Shown piece by piece: positions 1 through 8,106 of a stretch of 64,000 nucleotides of DNA. Position 1 is the first letter of the stretch. The number at the start of each line of letters is the position of its first letter. The position numbers were made by a program, and so were the translations under genes. A model generated the notes under the pieces. The model was not told the origin of the DNA. It searched no databases and was given only the letters and a program-made list of their open reading frames with translations. Source of the DNA: Verrucomicrobiota bacterium (GTDB lineage Bacteria > Verrucomicrobiota > Verrucomicrobiia > Verrucomicrobiales > DEV007); NCBI GenBank assembly GCA_018970725.1, contig JAGWVU010000002.1:62001-126000 (forward strand). Direction: 5' to 3'.

Positions 1-462
1 GACGGTGAGCGGTGGCCACCCACCCGGCTTCTGCGTCTGGAACATCCAAAGGTAGGTCGCCACCAGCTCGGGAGAGCGGGATTCCAGCAAACGATCGATG
101 GCCGGGCCGACTTTGTCCGCATCCAGCTCATCCGGCAATTCCTCGACACTCCCCTCCCCGTCATGAGGCACTCCGATGCCGTCGAGGAAATCGACGAGGA
201 GATCCTGATGGCATTTGAGCAACCAGATTTGGAGGATGTGTTCCGCCGCGCTGTCGCTCGCCTTCAACTTGACCGTTTTGACCATCCAGTCGACCTGCGC
301 GTCCAACGGCTTCCGTTGGATGAAGACGGGTCGGAGCCGGCGCTCGTTGGCCAGGGAAATCAAGGCTCCCTTGTAAACGTCTCGGTTGTTTTCCCGGAGG
401 CCGCGGAAGACATCCTCCGCAAGCTGGGGGGACATGGCTTGGAACAGTTGAAAGGCTCTCAC
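1..462 (-). CDS. Conserved-looking protein of unknown function (N-terminal part; runs off the window)
   Basis: An open minus-strand frame of 154 codons runs from a possible GTG at 462 (or ATG at 435) to base 1 without a stop, so the C-terminus lies outside the window. The translation is soluble and mostly helical-looking, with balanced charged and hydrophobic residues (begins RAFQLFQAMSPQLAEDVF), unlike the biased overlapping frames. I recognise no family. Neither start has a clear Shine-Dalgarno. It is divergent from the oxidoreductase operon that starts at 589, leaving about 125 bp for promoters. Confidence 0.6.
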   Translation of the reverse strand, partial: MRAFQLFQAMSPQLAEDVFRGLRENNRDVYKGALISLANERRLRPVFIQRKPLDAQVDWMVKTVKLKASDSAAEHILQIWLLKCHQDLLVDFLDGIGVPHDGEGSVEELPDELDADKVGPAIDRLLESRSPELVATYLWMFQTQKPGGWPPLTV

Positions 463-588
463 GGGATCGGGTCCGGGGCTGCGTGGACGTCTTCCAGCAA
501 ACAGCCCCCGTTCTCCCAAGGCAACCGCTTTTTCAAGGCCGCTTGTGATTCCCACGGATCGCCCTTACGCTCCCGACAACGCCCGGAC

Positions 589-1815
589 ATGCCCGAAGCC
601 CAACCCAACCCCACGCCGCGCATCGAGACCGATGTCGCCATCCTCGGCGGAGGCATCGCCGCCCTTTGGACCGCCCATGTCCTCCGGGACGCCGGGTTCG
701 GGGTGGCTGTGTTCACCAACGCGGATTGGGGCGCCGGCCAAACCCTCGCGGCCCAAGGCGTCATTCACGGCGGCCTGAAATACGCCTTGGGCGGAAAGTT
801 GACGGATTCCTCGGAGGCTCTCGCCGCGATGCCCGGACGCTGGCGCCAAAGCCTGGCCGGGAAAGGCGAGATCGATCTGCGCGGCGTCACCGTCCTCAGC
901 CCGTCCCAAATCCTCTGGAGTCTCCCGCAGGTCTTGAGCAAGGTCGTCGCCTTTTTCGGTAGCCAGTCGCTCCGCAACCGCGCCGGGGCTCTGGCGCGCG
1001 AGGATTACCCGCCCCCGTTCCAGCACCCGGACTACCGCGGCCAACTCTTCGAATTGGACGAGATGGTCGTGGATCCGGTCACCCTCGTGGCCGCCTTGGC
1101 GGGCCCGCTTCAGGATTGCGCCCGCAAGTGGAACGGCACCGCCTCTTGGAACACCGATCCCGCGGGCCGGATCACCGAAGCGGTTTTTCCCGATGCCTCC
1201 GGGCGTCCCGTCACCCTCCGCGCCCGCCACTGGGTCCTCGCCGCCGGGGCCGGCAACGGGGACCTGCTCCGGTCCATGGGTCGCCAGGGCCCGGCCATGC
1301 AACTCCGCCCCCTCCACCAGGTCATCATCCGCAGCCGCCGGCTCCCCCCGCTTTTCTCCGTCTGCATCGGCACCGGCATCAAACCACCGGTCGTCACCAC
1401 CACCCATATCGCCTCGGACGGCACCCCGCTCTGGTATGTCGGCGGTGACCTCGCGGAAACCGGGGTCGAACGGTCCGAATCCGCCCAAATCGATTTCGCC
1501 AGGGCCCGCTTCCGGGAGCTGCTCCCATGGCTCGATCTCGCCGATGCCGGGTGGGCCACCTTGCGCGTCGATCGCGCCGAACCGCGCACCGGTAGCGGGG
1601 AGCGTCCCCCGGGAGCCTTTGTCGACCACCGGGAAAACGTTTTCACGGTCTGGCCGACGAAACTGGCGCTCGCTCCCGATCTCGCCAGCCAGGTCCACCA
1701 TCTTCTCCGCAACGCCGAGCCCCACCCCTCCGGGCGGGTCACCGGTCTCGAAGCCTTCAACCTCCCCGTTCCCGCCCCGGCCAAAGCGCCGTGGGACTTC
1801 CCATCCGCATCATGA
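589..1815 (+). CDS. FAD-dependent oxidoreductase (DAO family)
   Basis: A 408-residue flavoprotein. Near the N-terminus (residues 9-40) is a Rossmann dinucleotide-binding signature, DVAILGGGIAALWTAHVL, typical of D-amino-acid oxidase/glycerol-3-phosphate dehydrogenase-like enzymes. A second FAD-contact segment, WVLAAGAGNGDLL, sits in the middle. The substrate cannot be told. The ATG at 589 is chosen because it comes immediately before the Rossmann fold; the open frame continues upstream to 163, but that stretch is antisense to the gene at 1-462 and has no homology look. Its stop overlaps the start of the aldo/keto reductase by ATGA, so the two are translationally coupled. Confidence 0.85.
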   Translation: MPEAQPNPTPRIETDVAILGGGIAALWTAHVLRDAGFGVAVFTNADWGAGQTLAAQGVIHGGLKYALGGKLTDSSEALAAMPGRWRQSLAGKGEIDLRGVTVLSPSQILWSLPQVLSKVVAFFGSQSLRNRAGALAREDYPPPFQHPDYRGQLFELDEMVVDPVTLVAALAGPLQDCARKWNGTASWNTDPAGRITEAVFPDASGRPVTLRARHWVLAAGAGNGDLLRSMGRQGPAMQLRPLHQVIIRSRRLPPLFSVCIGTGIKPPVVTTTHIASDGTPLWYVGGDLAETGVERSESAQIDFARARFRELLPWLDLADAGWATLRVDRAEPRTGSGERPPGAFVDHRENVFTVWPTKLALAPDLASQVHHLLRNAEPHPSGRVTGLEAFNLPVPAPAKAPWDFPSAS

Positions 1816-2627
1816 CTCTCCGCGAAATTCCCGGCACCGGCGTTCGCGTCTCCCGGCTCGGTCTCGGGACGGTGAAGTTCGGACGCAACCAGGGCGTCAA
1901 GTATCCCCGGCCTTTCGATCTGCCGACCGATGCCGGGATCCATCGCCTCCTCGATGCCGCCCGCGAAGGGGGCATCAATTTCCTCGACACGGCCCCGGCT
2001 TATGGAACCAGTGAGGAGAGAATCGGCTCGATCCTCGCGGAGCGGGACGAGGACTGGGTCCTCGGCACCAAAGCCGGCGAGGAGTTTTCCGGCGGAGCCT
2101 CCCACTTCGACTTCTCTCCATCAGGCATCCGCACCAGCGTGGAACGCAGCCTGAGCCGGTTGCGCCGCGAACGTCTCGACATCGTCCTGCTTCATTCGGA
2201 CGGGAATGATCTCACCGTCCTCCACCAAACCGGGGCGTTGGAAACCCTCCGTGACCTCAAACTGGCGGGCAAAATCGGTGCCCTCGGCATCTCCACCAAG
2301 ACCGTCGAGGGAGGGCAGGCCGCCGTCGCCTTGGGCGCGGATCTGGTCATGGCCACCTACAACCCCTGGTTCCGGGACGAGGAACCGGTGCTCGATGCCG
2401 CCGTCGCCGCCCGCCGCGGCGTGTTCATCAAAAAGGCGCTCGGCAGCGGATGGCTCGGCCCGGAGGCCGGTCCCTCCCCGCTCGATCAAGTCCGCCAGGC
2501 CTTCGACTTCATCTTCGCCCACCCGGGGACCACCGCCGTCGTCGTCGGCACGACCAATCCCGCCAATCTCCGCCTGAATTGTGAACTCGCCTCGGCCGCG
2601 GAGGCCAGGGCCGCGGGTCGCCCATGA
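1812..2627 (+). CDS. Aldo/keto reductase
   Basis: A 271-residue NAD(P)H-dependent aldo/keto reductase of TIM-barrel fold. The N-terminal part carries the family pattern GVRVSRLGLGTVKFG, followed by GINFLDTAPAYGTSEERIG, which holds the catalytic Asp and Tyr. KAG (catalytic Lys position) and DIVLLHSDG follow, then a GTTNPANL cofactor-binding segment near the C-terminus. It is somewhat shorter than the usual 300-330 residues. The start at 1812 overlaps the upstream oxidoreductase stop, and its own stop overlaps the glycosylase start, so the three genes form one coupled operon. Substrate unknown. Confidence 0.9.
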   Translation: MTLREIPGTGVRVSRLGLGTVKFGRNQGVKYPRPFDLPTDAGIHRLLDAAREGGINFLDTAPAYGTSEERIGSILAERDEDWVLGTKAGEEFSGGASHFDFSPSGIRTSVERSLSRLRRERLDIVLLHSDGNDLTVLHQTGALETLRDLKLAGKIGALGISTKTVEGGQAAVALGADLVMATYNPWFRDEEPVLDAAVAARRGVFIKKALGSGWLGPEAGPSPLDQVRQAFDFIFAHPGTTAVVVGTTNPANLRLNCELASAAEARAAGRP

Positions 2628-3307
2628 CACCCCTTCCCACGGATTTCTTCCGCCGGGATCCGGTCCTCTGCGCCCGCGAATTGATTGGCGTGGAGTTCGT
2701 CTGGAACGGCTGTGGCGGCCTCATCGTGGAAACGGAGGCCTATGCCGACGAGGGTGATCCCGCCTGCCATACCATGTTCCGCCCCAGTGCCCGCCGCTTT
2801 GTGGAGGCCTCCGCCCCGGGCACCGCCTACGTCTACCTGAACTACGGAATGCACTGGCTGACCAATGTCCTGGTCAAGGGCGGTCCACGCAACGGGTTCG
2901 TCCTCATCCGCGCCCTCCAACCCACCCGGGGCCTTCCCGAAATGCGCCTCCGGCGTCGCAAGGAACACTTCAAGGACCTCTGCTCCGGTCCGGGCAAACT
3001 CAGTGCCGCCCTCGGGATCAACGCGGCTCTCCACGGCACCTCCCTTCTCCACTCACCTCACGGAGGACTCTTCCATAGCCAGGCCTCCCCGGGAATCACC
3101 TCCTGCGTCCGCATCGGCATCTCCTGCGCCGTGGATCTCCCTTGGCGGTTCCTTGCCGCGGACTCGGAATTCGTCAGCGTCAAGCCGCGCGCCGCAAAGC
3201 TTCCCCGGCACACCCCATCAATTCCCGGATCCCCTCGTCCAGACCAACCGAAGCCGAAAACCCGAGGAATTCGAGCGCGGCGGACGGATCCCCCGCCCCC
3301 TGGCTGA
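2624..3307 (+). CDS. DNA-3-methyladenine glycosylase, AAG/MPG type
   Basis: A 227-residue protein of the Pur_DNA_glyco family, which excises alkylated and deaminated purines in base excision repair. Supporting patterns are LIVETEAYADEGDPACH (catalytic Glu region), AYVYLNYGMHWLTNV (Tyr that intercalates into DNA, followed by the lesion pocket), and a middle section with VLIRALQPT and LCSGPGKLSAALGI. The family normally ends near the FVSV motif at about residue 185. Here the frame continues about 43 Pro/Arg-rich residues into the antisense of the convergent epimerase gene, so the last 128 bp overlap. Third gene of the coupled operon that starts at 589. Confidence 0.92.
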   Translation: MTPLPTDFFRRDPVLCARELIGVEFVWNGCGGLIVETEAYADEGDPACHTMFRPSARRFVEASAPGTAYVYLNYGMHWLTNVLVKGGPRNGFVLIRALQPTRGLPEMRLRRRKEHFKDLCSGPGKLSAALGINAALHGTSLLHSPHGGLFHSQASPGITSCVRIGISCAVDLPWRFLAADSEFVSVKPRAAKLPRHTPSIPGSPRPDQPKPKTRGIRARRTDPPPPG

Positions 3308-4142
3308 AATCCACCCCCCGCTCCGGAGCAAAGACCGGGTCCGGTGCCCCGGGATTCAGCGCCGCAAAGCGACCGGCGATCTCCGCCACCGAATGCGCCG
3401 TGCCACTGCAGAGCGCATACGCCCCGCTCGGCACCCCGGGCCGGGTCGCCGCCAAGGCCAGGCCCCGGGCTGCATCGGCGATCCAAAGCAAGTCCCGCGT
3501 CCGCGTGCCATCCCCGAAAATCGTCACCGGACGGCGTTTCCGGAACCGCTCCGCGAACACCGTGACCACGCTGGATTGGGGCGCGGCCGGATCCTGACGG
3601 CCCCCATACACGTGGGACAAACGGGCCGCCACCGCGGTGGTGCCCCCGCTCCGCGCCAAGTCCGCGAGGAGCCGTTCACTCTCCAGCTTGGCCCGACCCA
3701 ATTCCGTTCCCGGGTCCGGCGCCCCGGCCCCGCCCCACTCCCCAGCCACCGCCGCGGAAGAAACCAAAACCACCCGGCCGATCCCCCGGCTCCGCGCCGC
3801 TTCCACCACCACCCGCGTCGCTTCCACGTGCAAACGACGGTTGTGCCCCGGCCACTGCTCCGCCTTCGTCACCCCGCCGAATCCAGCCGCGTGGAGGATC
3901 ACCTCCGGACGGAACGCATCCACCACCCCATCCAACAGGCCGCGGTGCAGCAGATCGTCATCCACCAGACGAAACCCACGGGACCGGGCGGAAGCGAGAT
4001 GCGCCCGGCGCCCGCTCGACAAGTCATCGATGCCCAGCACCACGTGGCCCTCGTCCAAAAGGAGATCGACGGCATGACTGCCGAGGAAACCGGCGGCACC
4101 GGTGACGAGCACACGGACGGGATGCGGACGATGCGGGATCAT
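3180..4142 (-). CDS. NAD-dependent epimerase/dehydratase (extended SDR) with altered catalytic motif
   Basis: A 320-residue extended short-chain dehydrogenase of the nucleotide-sugar epimerase type. The N-terminal Rossmann motif is RVLVTGAAGFLGSHAVDLL and the acidic ribose-binding residue is in GIDDLSSGRR. The catalytic Ser region, VLVSSAAVAGEW, is present. The usual YGxSK motif reads LGRAK: the Lys is kept, but Tyr is replaced by Leu. HVYGGRQDP and DLLWIADAARGL match the later substrate-domain motifs. The start at 4142 is chosen because the 28 residues upstream do not fit the fold. The Tyr loss suggests altered chemistry or a binding-only role. Confidence 0.85.
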   Translation of the reverse strand: MIPHRPHPVRVLVTGAAGFLGSHAVDLLLDEGHVVLGIDDLSSGRRAHLASARSRGFRLVDDDLLHRGLLDGVVDAFRPEVILHAAGFGGVTKAEQWPGHNRRLHVEATRVVVEAARSRGIGRVVLVSSAAVAGEWGGAGAPDPGTELGRAKLESERLLADLARSGGTTAVAARLSHVYGGRQDPAAPQSSVVTVFAERFRKRRPVTIFGDGTRTRDLLWIADAARGLALAATRPGVPSGAYALCSGTAHSVAEIAGRFAALNPGAPDPVFAPERGVDFSQGAGDPSAALEFLGFSASVGLDEGIRELMGCAGEALRRAA

Positions 4143-4211
4143 GAGCGTTGCAGGAAGAGGCCCGATCTTAATCGTAACTCCCATATTTGCAATAATTTTA
4201 GAAAAAGAGAT

Positions 4212-4617
4212 GGAACGACCCGTCATAAGCCGGATTCTGTTCCCCGCCGGAGCGGGGCGACGACCATTTATCTATCGGCCGGTCTCCCGTCCGATCCCCG
4301 CCGAAGCGAGGTGCGACTAATACCCGGGGACAGATCGCCGAAGCGAAACCGGACAGGCGGCCCGTTTCCCCTGCTCTGTCTTGCACCGCATGGGGTTTGC
4401 CTTGCCTCCGCCGTTGCCGGACGGAGCGGTGAGCTCTTACCTCGCCATTTCACCCTTACCGGGCCGGAGCCAGGCGGTTTGTTTTCTGTGGCACTTTCCG
4501 TCCACCCCGCATTACACGGGGCGTCCCCGGCTTTTCACCGGGCATGCTGCCTTGTGGTGTCCGGACTTTCCTCTCGCCAAGCCGAAGTTCGACGAGCGAC
4601 CGTCTCGGGGTCGTTCC
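4212..4617 (-). ncRNA. rnpB: RNase P RNA (bacterial type A)
   Basis: About 406 nt, read on the minus strand. The conserved 5' core GAGGAAAGTCCGGAC lies at about 4557-4575 and the 3' core ACAGAATCCGGCTTA at about 4224-4240. The middle includes the GGTAAGGGTGAAATGG and GGTAAGAGCTCACCG signatures. The ends are set by a perfect 10-bp P1 helix: GGAACGACCC (4608-4617) pairs with GGGTCGTTCC (4212-4221). A T-rich stretch (TCTCTTTTTC) follows P1 and probably helps termination. It is the catalytic RNA that processes the 5' end of tRNA precursors. It lies between the epimerase and the ABC ATPase genes. Confidence 0.97.
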
Positions 4618-4625
4618 AAGGAGGC

Positions 4626-4654
4626 ACCCTACTCCGGGGACAGGCCCGGGTCAA
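4626..4654 (-). promoter_or_regulatory. Sigma-70-type promoter of rnpB
   Basis: On the minus strand, TTGACC (4649-4654) and TAGGGT (4626-4631) are separated by exactly 17 bp. The -10 lies 8 bp before the first base of the P1 helix at 4617, a normal distance to a start site. The -35 overlaps the TGA stop of the ABC ATPase gene (4651-4653). Position and spacing strongly support a dedicated rnpB promoter. Confidence 0.75.
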
Positions 4655-5322
4655 GCGCGCTCCACGAGCCGTCCGTCCCGCATTTCCACCCGCCTCGAGG
4701 CCGCCGCGGCGACTTCTTCCTCATGCGTCACCACGACCAGGGTCGCCAAGCCCTGGCGATGAATGTCCCGAAGCACCTCGATGACCCGGTCCCGGTTCGC
4801 GGAATCGAGATTTCCGGTCGGCTCGTCCGCGATCACGAGGCGCGGTTCGTGGATCAAGGCCCGGGCAAAGGCGACCCGCTGCATCTCCCCCCCGCTGAGT
4901 TGGTGGGGAAAGTGGTGCTGCCGCTCACCCAGACCGACGAGGCCGAGCAACTCCCCGGCGCGCAACCGGCCCGCCTTGAGGTCGTCACCGCGCAACGCCA
5001 GGGGCAGCGTCACGTTTTCCCGCACCGTCATCGTCGGCATCAGGTTGAAGAACTGGAAGACAATCCCAATGACGCGGCGCCGGAATTCCGTTTTCTCCGC
5101 CTCCCCGGCCCGGTGCAAGGCCAGCCCCGCCACCTCGATTTCCCCGGAGTCGGGCGCATCGAGACTGCCGATGAGATTGAGCAGGGTGCTCTTGCCACTG
5201 CCGCTCGGCCCGGTTATGGCCACGAATTCCCCGTCGGCAATGTCGAGATCAATCTCCCGGACGGCGGGGACATGGAGGGATCCGGAGGCGTAACTGCGGC
5301 AGAGTTGACGGCAATGCACCAT
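4651..5322 (-). CDS. ABC transporter ATP-binding protein, LolD/MacB type
   Basis: A 223-residue ATPase of the LolD/MacB/FtsE class, which drives lipoprotein release or macrolide/lipid export. It has Walker A GPSGSGKST, Q-loop VFQFFNLMPTMTV, signature LSGGEMQRVA, Walker B LVIADEPTGNLDS and the H-loop VVVTHEEE. The length is normal. No permease gene adjoins it. The only FtsX-type permeases in view are the two LolC/E-like genes at 50.4-53.0 kb, so this may be the ATPase that serves them. Downstream on the same strand comes rnpB, whose -35 overlaps this gene's stop. Confidence 0.9.
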   Translation of the reverse strand: MVHCRQLCRSYASGSLHVPAVREIDLDIADGEFVAITGPSGSGKSTLLNLIGSLDAPDSGEIEVAGLALHRAGEAEKTEFRRRVIGIVFQFFNLMPTMTVRENVTLPLALRGDDLKAGRLRAGELLGLVGLGERQHHFPHQLSGGEMQRVAFARALIHEPRLVIADEPTGNLDSANRDRVIEVLRDIHRQGLATLVVVTHEEEVAAAASRRVEMRDGRLVERA

Positions 5323-5346
5323 GGCGCTCCCTGATACGTCCCGCGC

Positions 5347-6447
5347 TCACAGCATGGCCGCCATCCGGGGCAAAACCTGCGCCAGAAGCAAATTGCTCCC
5401 GCCGCGCATCAGAATGTCATTGACCAGATCCTCATCGGTCTGGCCGGGGCCGGGGAGGAACGATCCGGTTTGGTGGACGCCGAAACGTGAACGGATCTCC
5501 AGCAACGGCGAGGCCGCGGAGGCGATCACCTCGAAGCGGCCTCCCCCGCCCTCCAGCAGAATCGAGGGGATGGCCGCGGACCCGTCGCTCTGTTCCAAGA
5601 GGGACAGGCTGATCCGGCCGCCCCCGGGCCGTTGGTAGTGGTAGGAAGCGCCGACCCGTTCCACCAACTCCGCCCCCAACTGCCGGGTGATCCAGGCGGC
5701 GAGGTAGAGCCCGGTGTGGCGATGGGCCGGGGTGTGAACGATCTCGATCCGGTTGATTTCCGGAAGAAAGCAGCGGGCCGCCGGGGGATCGAACAAAACC
5801 GCCACCGCCCGCCGGTGCTGATGCCCGCGGGTGTAGGCCAGATCATGGACCAACAACTGCCCGCGCCGGTCCGAAAGCCGGCCGGTCGGTGCGGTCACGG
5901 CCTGGGCGATCTTGGCAAACTGCGGCACCGGATGCGCCCAACGGCTGCTGTCGAGGATGAGCCGGTCGATCGAGGTGTAGAGGCTTTCCTGAAAATGGTG
6001 GGAAAGTTCACCGCGCCACCACATCACCAGGGGCAAGTCCGAGCGCAGGTGGGAAAACACCAGATTCGTGAGGCAGGACTGGCAATCGCCCCCGAGCAGG
6101 AAGGTGACCTGTTCGGAACAGAGCCGTCCCTTGCCGTCCGGCCCCAGCTGGCACCTGGCCTTGATCCAACAGCGCACCGAAAGCCCCTCCCGGTCCGGCA
6201 GGATTCCGAGCAACAGGGCGCGGCAGGCATGGTTCCGGGTGATGCGGTTGAGCGATTCATCGTCCGCCGCCAGCGTTTCGGGATGCTCGGTGTAGATGGC
6301 CAGATTCATCAACGAAGCCCGGGTCACCCCGGGTTCGACGCTGAAATACTGATCCAAACGACGCTCGATCTCGCCAAGCGGCGTCTCCTCACCGAAGCAT
6401 CCTTCGTCGATCGCCTCCCGCAGCGGAATTGGAACCATGGCCTCCAT
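5347..6447 (-). CDS. opcA: OpcA-like glucose-6-phosphate dehydrogenase assembly protein
   Basis: A 366-residue protein resembling the OpcA/G6PD assembly family, which activates G6PD in cyanobacteria and actinobacteria. It lies 13 bp downstream of zwf on the same strand, the usual arrangement. Visible family-like stretches are ARASLMNLAIY near the N-terminus, SDLPLVMWWRGELS in the middle, and DLAYTRGHQHR with EINRIEIVHTP further on. No catalytic motif is expected. The start could be Met1 (6447) or Met4 (6438). Assignment rests on sequence impression plus context. Confidence 0.82.
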   Translation of the reverse strand: MEAMVPIPLREAIDEGCFGEETPLGEIERRLDQYFSVEPGVTRASLMNLAIYTEHPETLAADDESLNRITRNHACRALLLGILPDREGLSVRCWIKARCQLGPDGKGRLCSEQVTFLLGGDCQSCLTNLVFSHLRSDLPLVMWWRGELSHHFQESLYTSIDRLILDSSRWAHPVPQFAKIAQAVTAPTGRLSDRRGQLLVHDLAYTRGHQHRRAVAVLFDPPAARCFLPEINRIEIVHTPAHRHTGLYLAAWITRQLGAELVERVGASYHYQRPGGGRISLSLLEQSDGSAAIPSILLEGGGGRFEVIASAASPLLEIRSRFGVHQTGSFLPGPGQTDEDLVNDILMRGGSNLLLAQVLPRMAAML

Positions 6448-6460
6448 CGGTTTCGCCGGG

Positions 6461-7990
6461 CTAGAGCCGCCTCCAGACGCGTCCGTCCCGGCTCAACAAG
6501 TTGTCCGCCTCCTCCGGGCCCCAGGTCCCGGCCTCGTAATGCGCCATCGGCGGAGGGGAATTGGACCGGTGCCAGGCATGCTCGATGTCATCGATGAACC
6601 GCCAGGCGTGCTCCACTTCGTCGCGCCGGGCGAAGAGCGTGGCATCCCCGGCCATGGCATCCAGCAGCAAGCGTTCGTAGGCTTCGGGGCTCGGTTTGCC
6701 GAACGAGGTGCTGTATTGGAAATCCATCTTCACCGGTTCCATCCGGATGGAGGGGCCCGGCATCTTGGAGAGCATGCGGAGGGACATGCCCTCGTCCGGC
6801 TGGATCCGCAGCACCAGCACGTTCTTGCGGGCGGTGACCGGGAGACGGTTGAAGAGCACCCCGGGCGGCTCCCGGAAATGGATCGAGATCTCCGTCACCT
6901 TTTTCGCGAGGCGCTTGCCCATCCGCATGTAAAACGGCACGCCTTCCCAACGCCAGTTGTCGATGTTGATCTTCAGCGCCACATAAGGCTCCGTCATGGA
7001 ACGCGGATGGATCCGGTCCTCCTCCAAATACCCCCGCACATTCTGCCCGAGGATGGTTCCGGCCCGGTATTGCGCCCGCACCACGTTTTCCGCCACGGTC
7101 CGGGCATCGGGATACCTCCGGAGCGACTTGATGACTTTCACTTTCTCGTCCCGGATGCCGTCGGCCGTCAGATCCGCGGGCGGTTCCATGGCGATGAGGG
7201 AAAGCAATTGGAGCAAATGGTTCTGCACCATGTCGCGCAACGCTCCGGCCGTATCATAATAGCCGCCGCGCCCGCCTTCCATGCCGAGCGTCTCGGAACA
7301 GGTGATCTGCACGTGGTCGATGTAGCGGCTGTTCCAGAGCGGTTCGTAAATCGCGTTGGCAAAGCGGATCACCATGATGTTCTGCGCCGTCTCCTTGCCC
7401 AGATAGTGATCGATCCGGTAGGTGTCACGCTCCGGAAAGGTGGCGTTGGCCACCCCGTTCAAGCGCTGCGCCGTCACCAGGTCCGTGCCAAACGGCTTCT
7501 CCACCACGGCACGGGTCCACCCGCCCTCCACCGCTTCATGCAAACCGGACTCCCGCAACTGATCCAGAATCACCGGGAAAAACTCCGGGGCGGACGCCAG
7601 GTAAAACAGCCGGTTCGGGCGGCCCGGCCCGGAGGCGTCCAGCTTCCCCAGCCGTTCCGCCAGCGAGCGATACCCCTCCGGATCGTTGAACTCGCTGCGG
7701 TGATAGGAAATCCCCGCCGCGAAACGTTCCCAGAGCACTTCGTCATGGCCCTGACGGGATACCTTGCGGTTCATCTCCCGCAATTCCTCGCGGAACTCCC
7801 CGTCGCTCTTCTCGCGCCGCGCCACCCCGATAACCCGGGAACCCGGCGGAAGGTCCCCCTCCTTGGCGAGGTTGTAGAGCGCGGGGATCAATTTGCGGTG
7901 CGTCAGGTCACCGGTGGCGCCGAAGATGACCACGCTGCAAGGTTCGGGACTGGAACGGGAAACGAGAAACTCGCGGAACGGATTGTCCAT
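6461..7990 (-). CDS. zwf: Glucose-6-phosphate 1-dehydrogenase
   Basis: A 509-residue G6PD, the first, NADP-reducing step of the oxidative pentose phosphate pathway. The N-terminal nucleotide-binding motif is VVIFGATGDLTHRKLIPALYNL (GxxGDLxxRK). The active-site signature RIDHYLGKE, with the catalytic His, is near residue 190. The substrate region EKPFGTDL and the C-terminal half (PGPSIRMEPVKMDF, YERLLLDAMAGD) also fit. Length is standard (about 490-510). It is the first gene of a zwf-opcA unit and is divergent from typA, with 116 bp between them. Confidence 0.98.
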   Translation of the reverse strand: MDNPFREFLVSRSSPEPCSVVIFGATGDLTHRKLIPALYNLAKEGDLPPGSRVIGVARREKSDGEFREELREMNRKVSRQGHDEVLWERFAAGISYHRSEFNDPEGYRSLAERLGKLDASGPGRPNRLFYLASAPEFFPVILDQLRESGLHEAVEGGWTRAVVEKPFGTDLVTAQRLNGVANATFPERDTYRIDHYLGKETAQNIMVIRFANAIYEPLWNSRYIDHVQITCSETLGMEGGRGGYYDTAGALRDMVQNHLLQLLSLIAMEPPADLTADGIRDEKVKVIKSLRRYPDARTVAENVVRAQYRAGTILGQNVRGYLEEDRIHPRSMTEPYVALKINIDNWRWEGVPFYMRMGKRLAKKVTEISIHFREPPGVLFNRLPVTARKNVLVLRIQPDEGMSLRMLSKMPGPSIRMEPVKMDFQYSTSFGKPSPEAYERLLLDAMAGDATLFARRDEVEHAWRFIDDIEHAWHRSNSPPPMAHYEAGTWGPEEADNLLSRDGRVWRRL

Positions 7991-8106
7991 GATGGTCCCA
8001 TCCAGCCTTGCCCATCCCGCAGCAAATGCAACCGGAGGTTCTCCAGCAAGACGTCACACAACGATCATTTGCGATTCACAGAAACGCCATTATCGTACGC
8101 GCCGCC

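Noticed and set aside
3825-3835. TTCCACGTGC in the epimerase gene
   Set aside because: One half-site only; no palindrome.
2865-4784. 639-codon plus-strand open frame
   Set aside because: It is an antisense/other-frame shadow of the glycosylase, epimerase and rnpB; the translation is Pro/Arg/His-biased with no domain.
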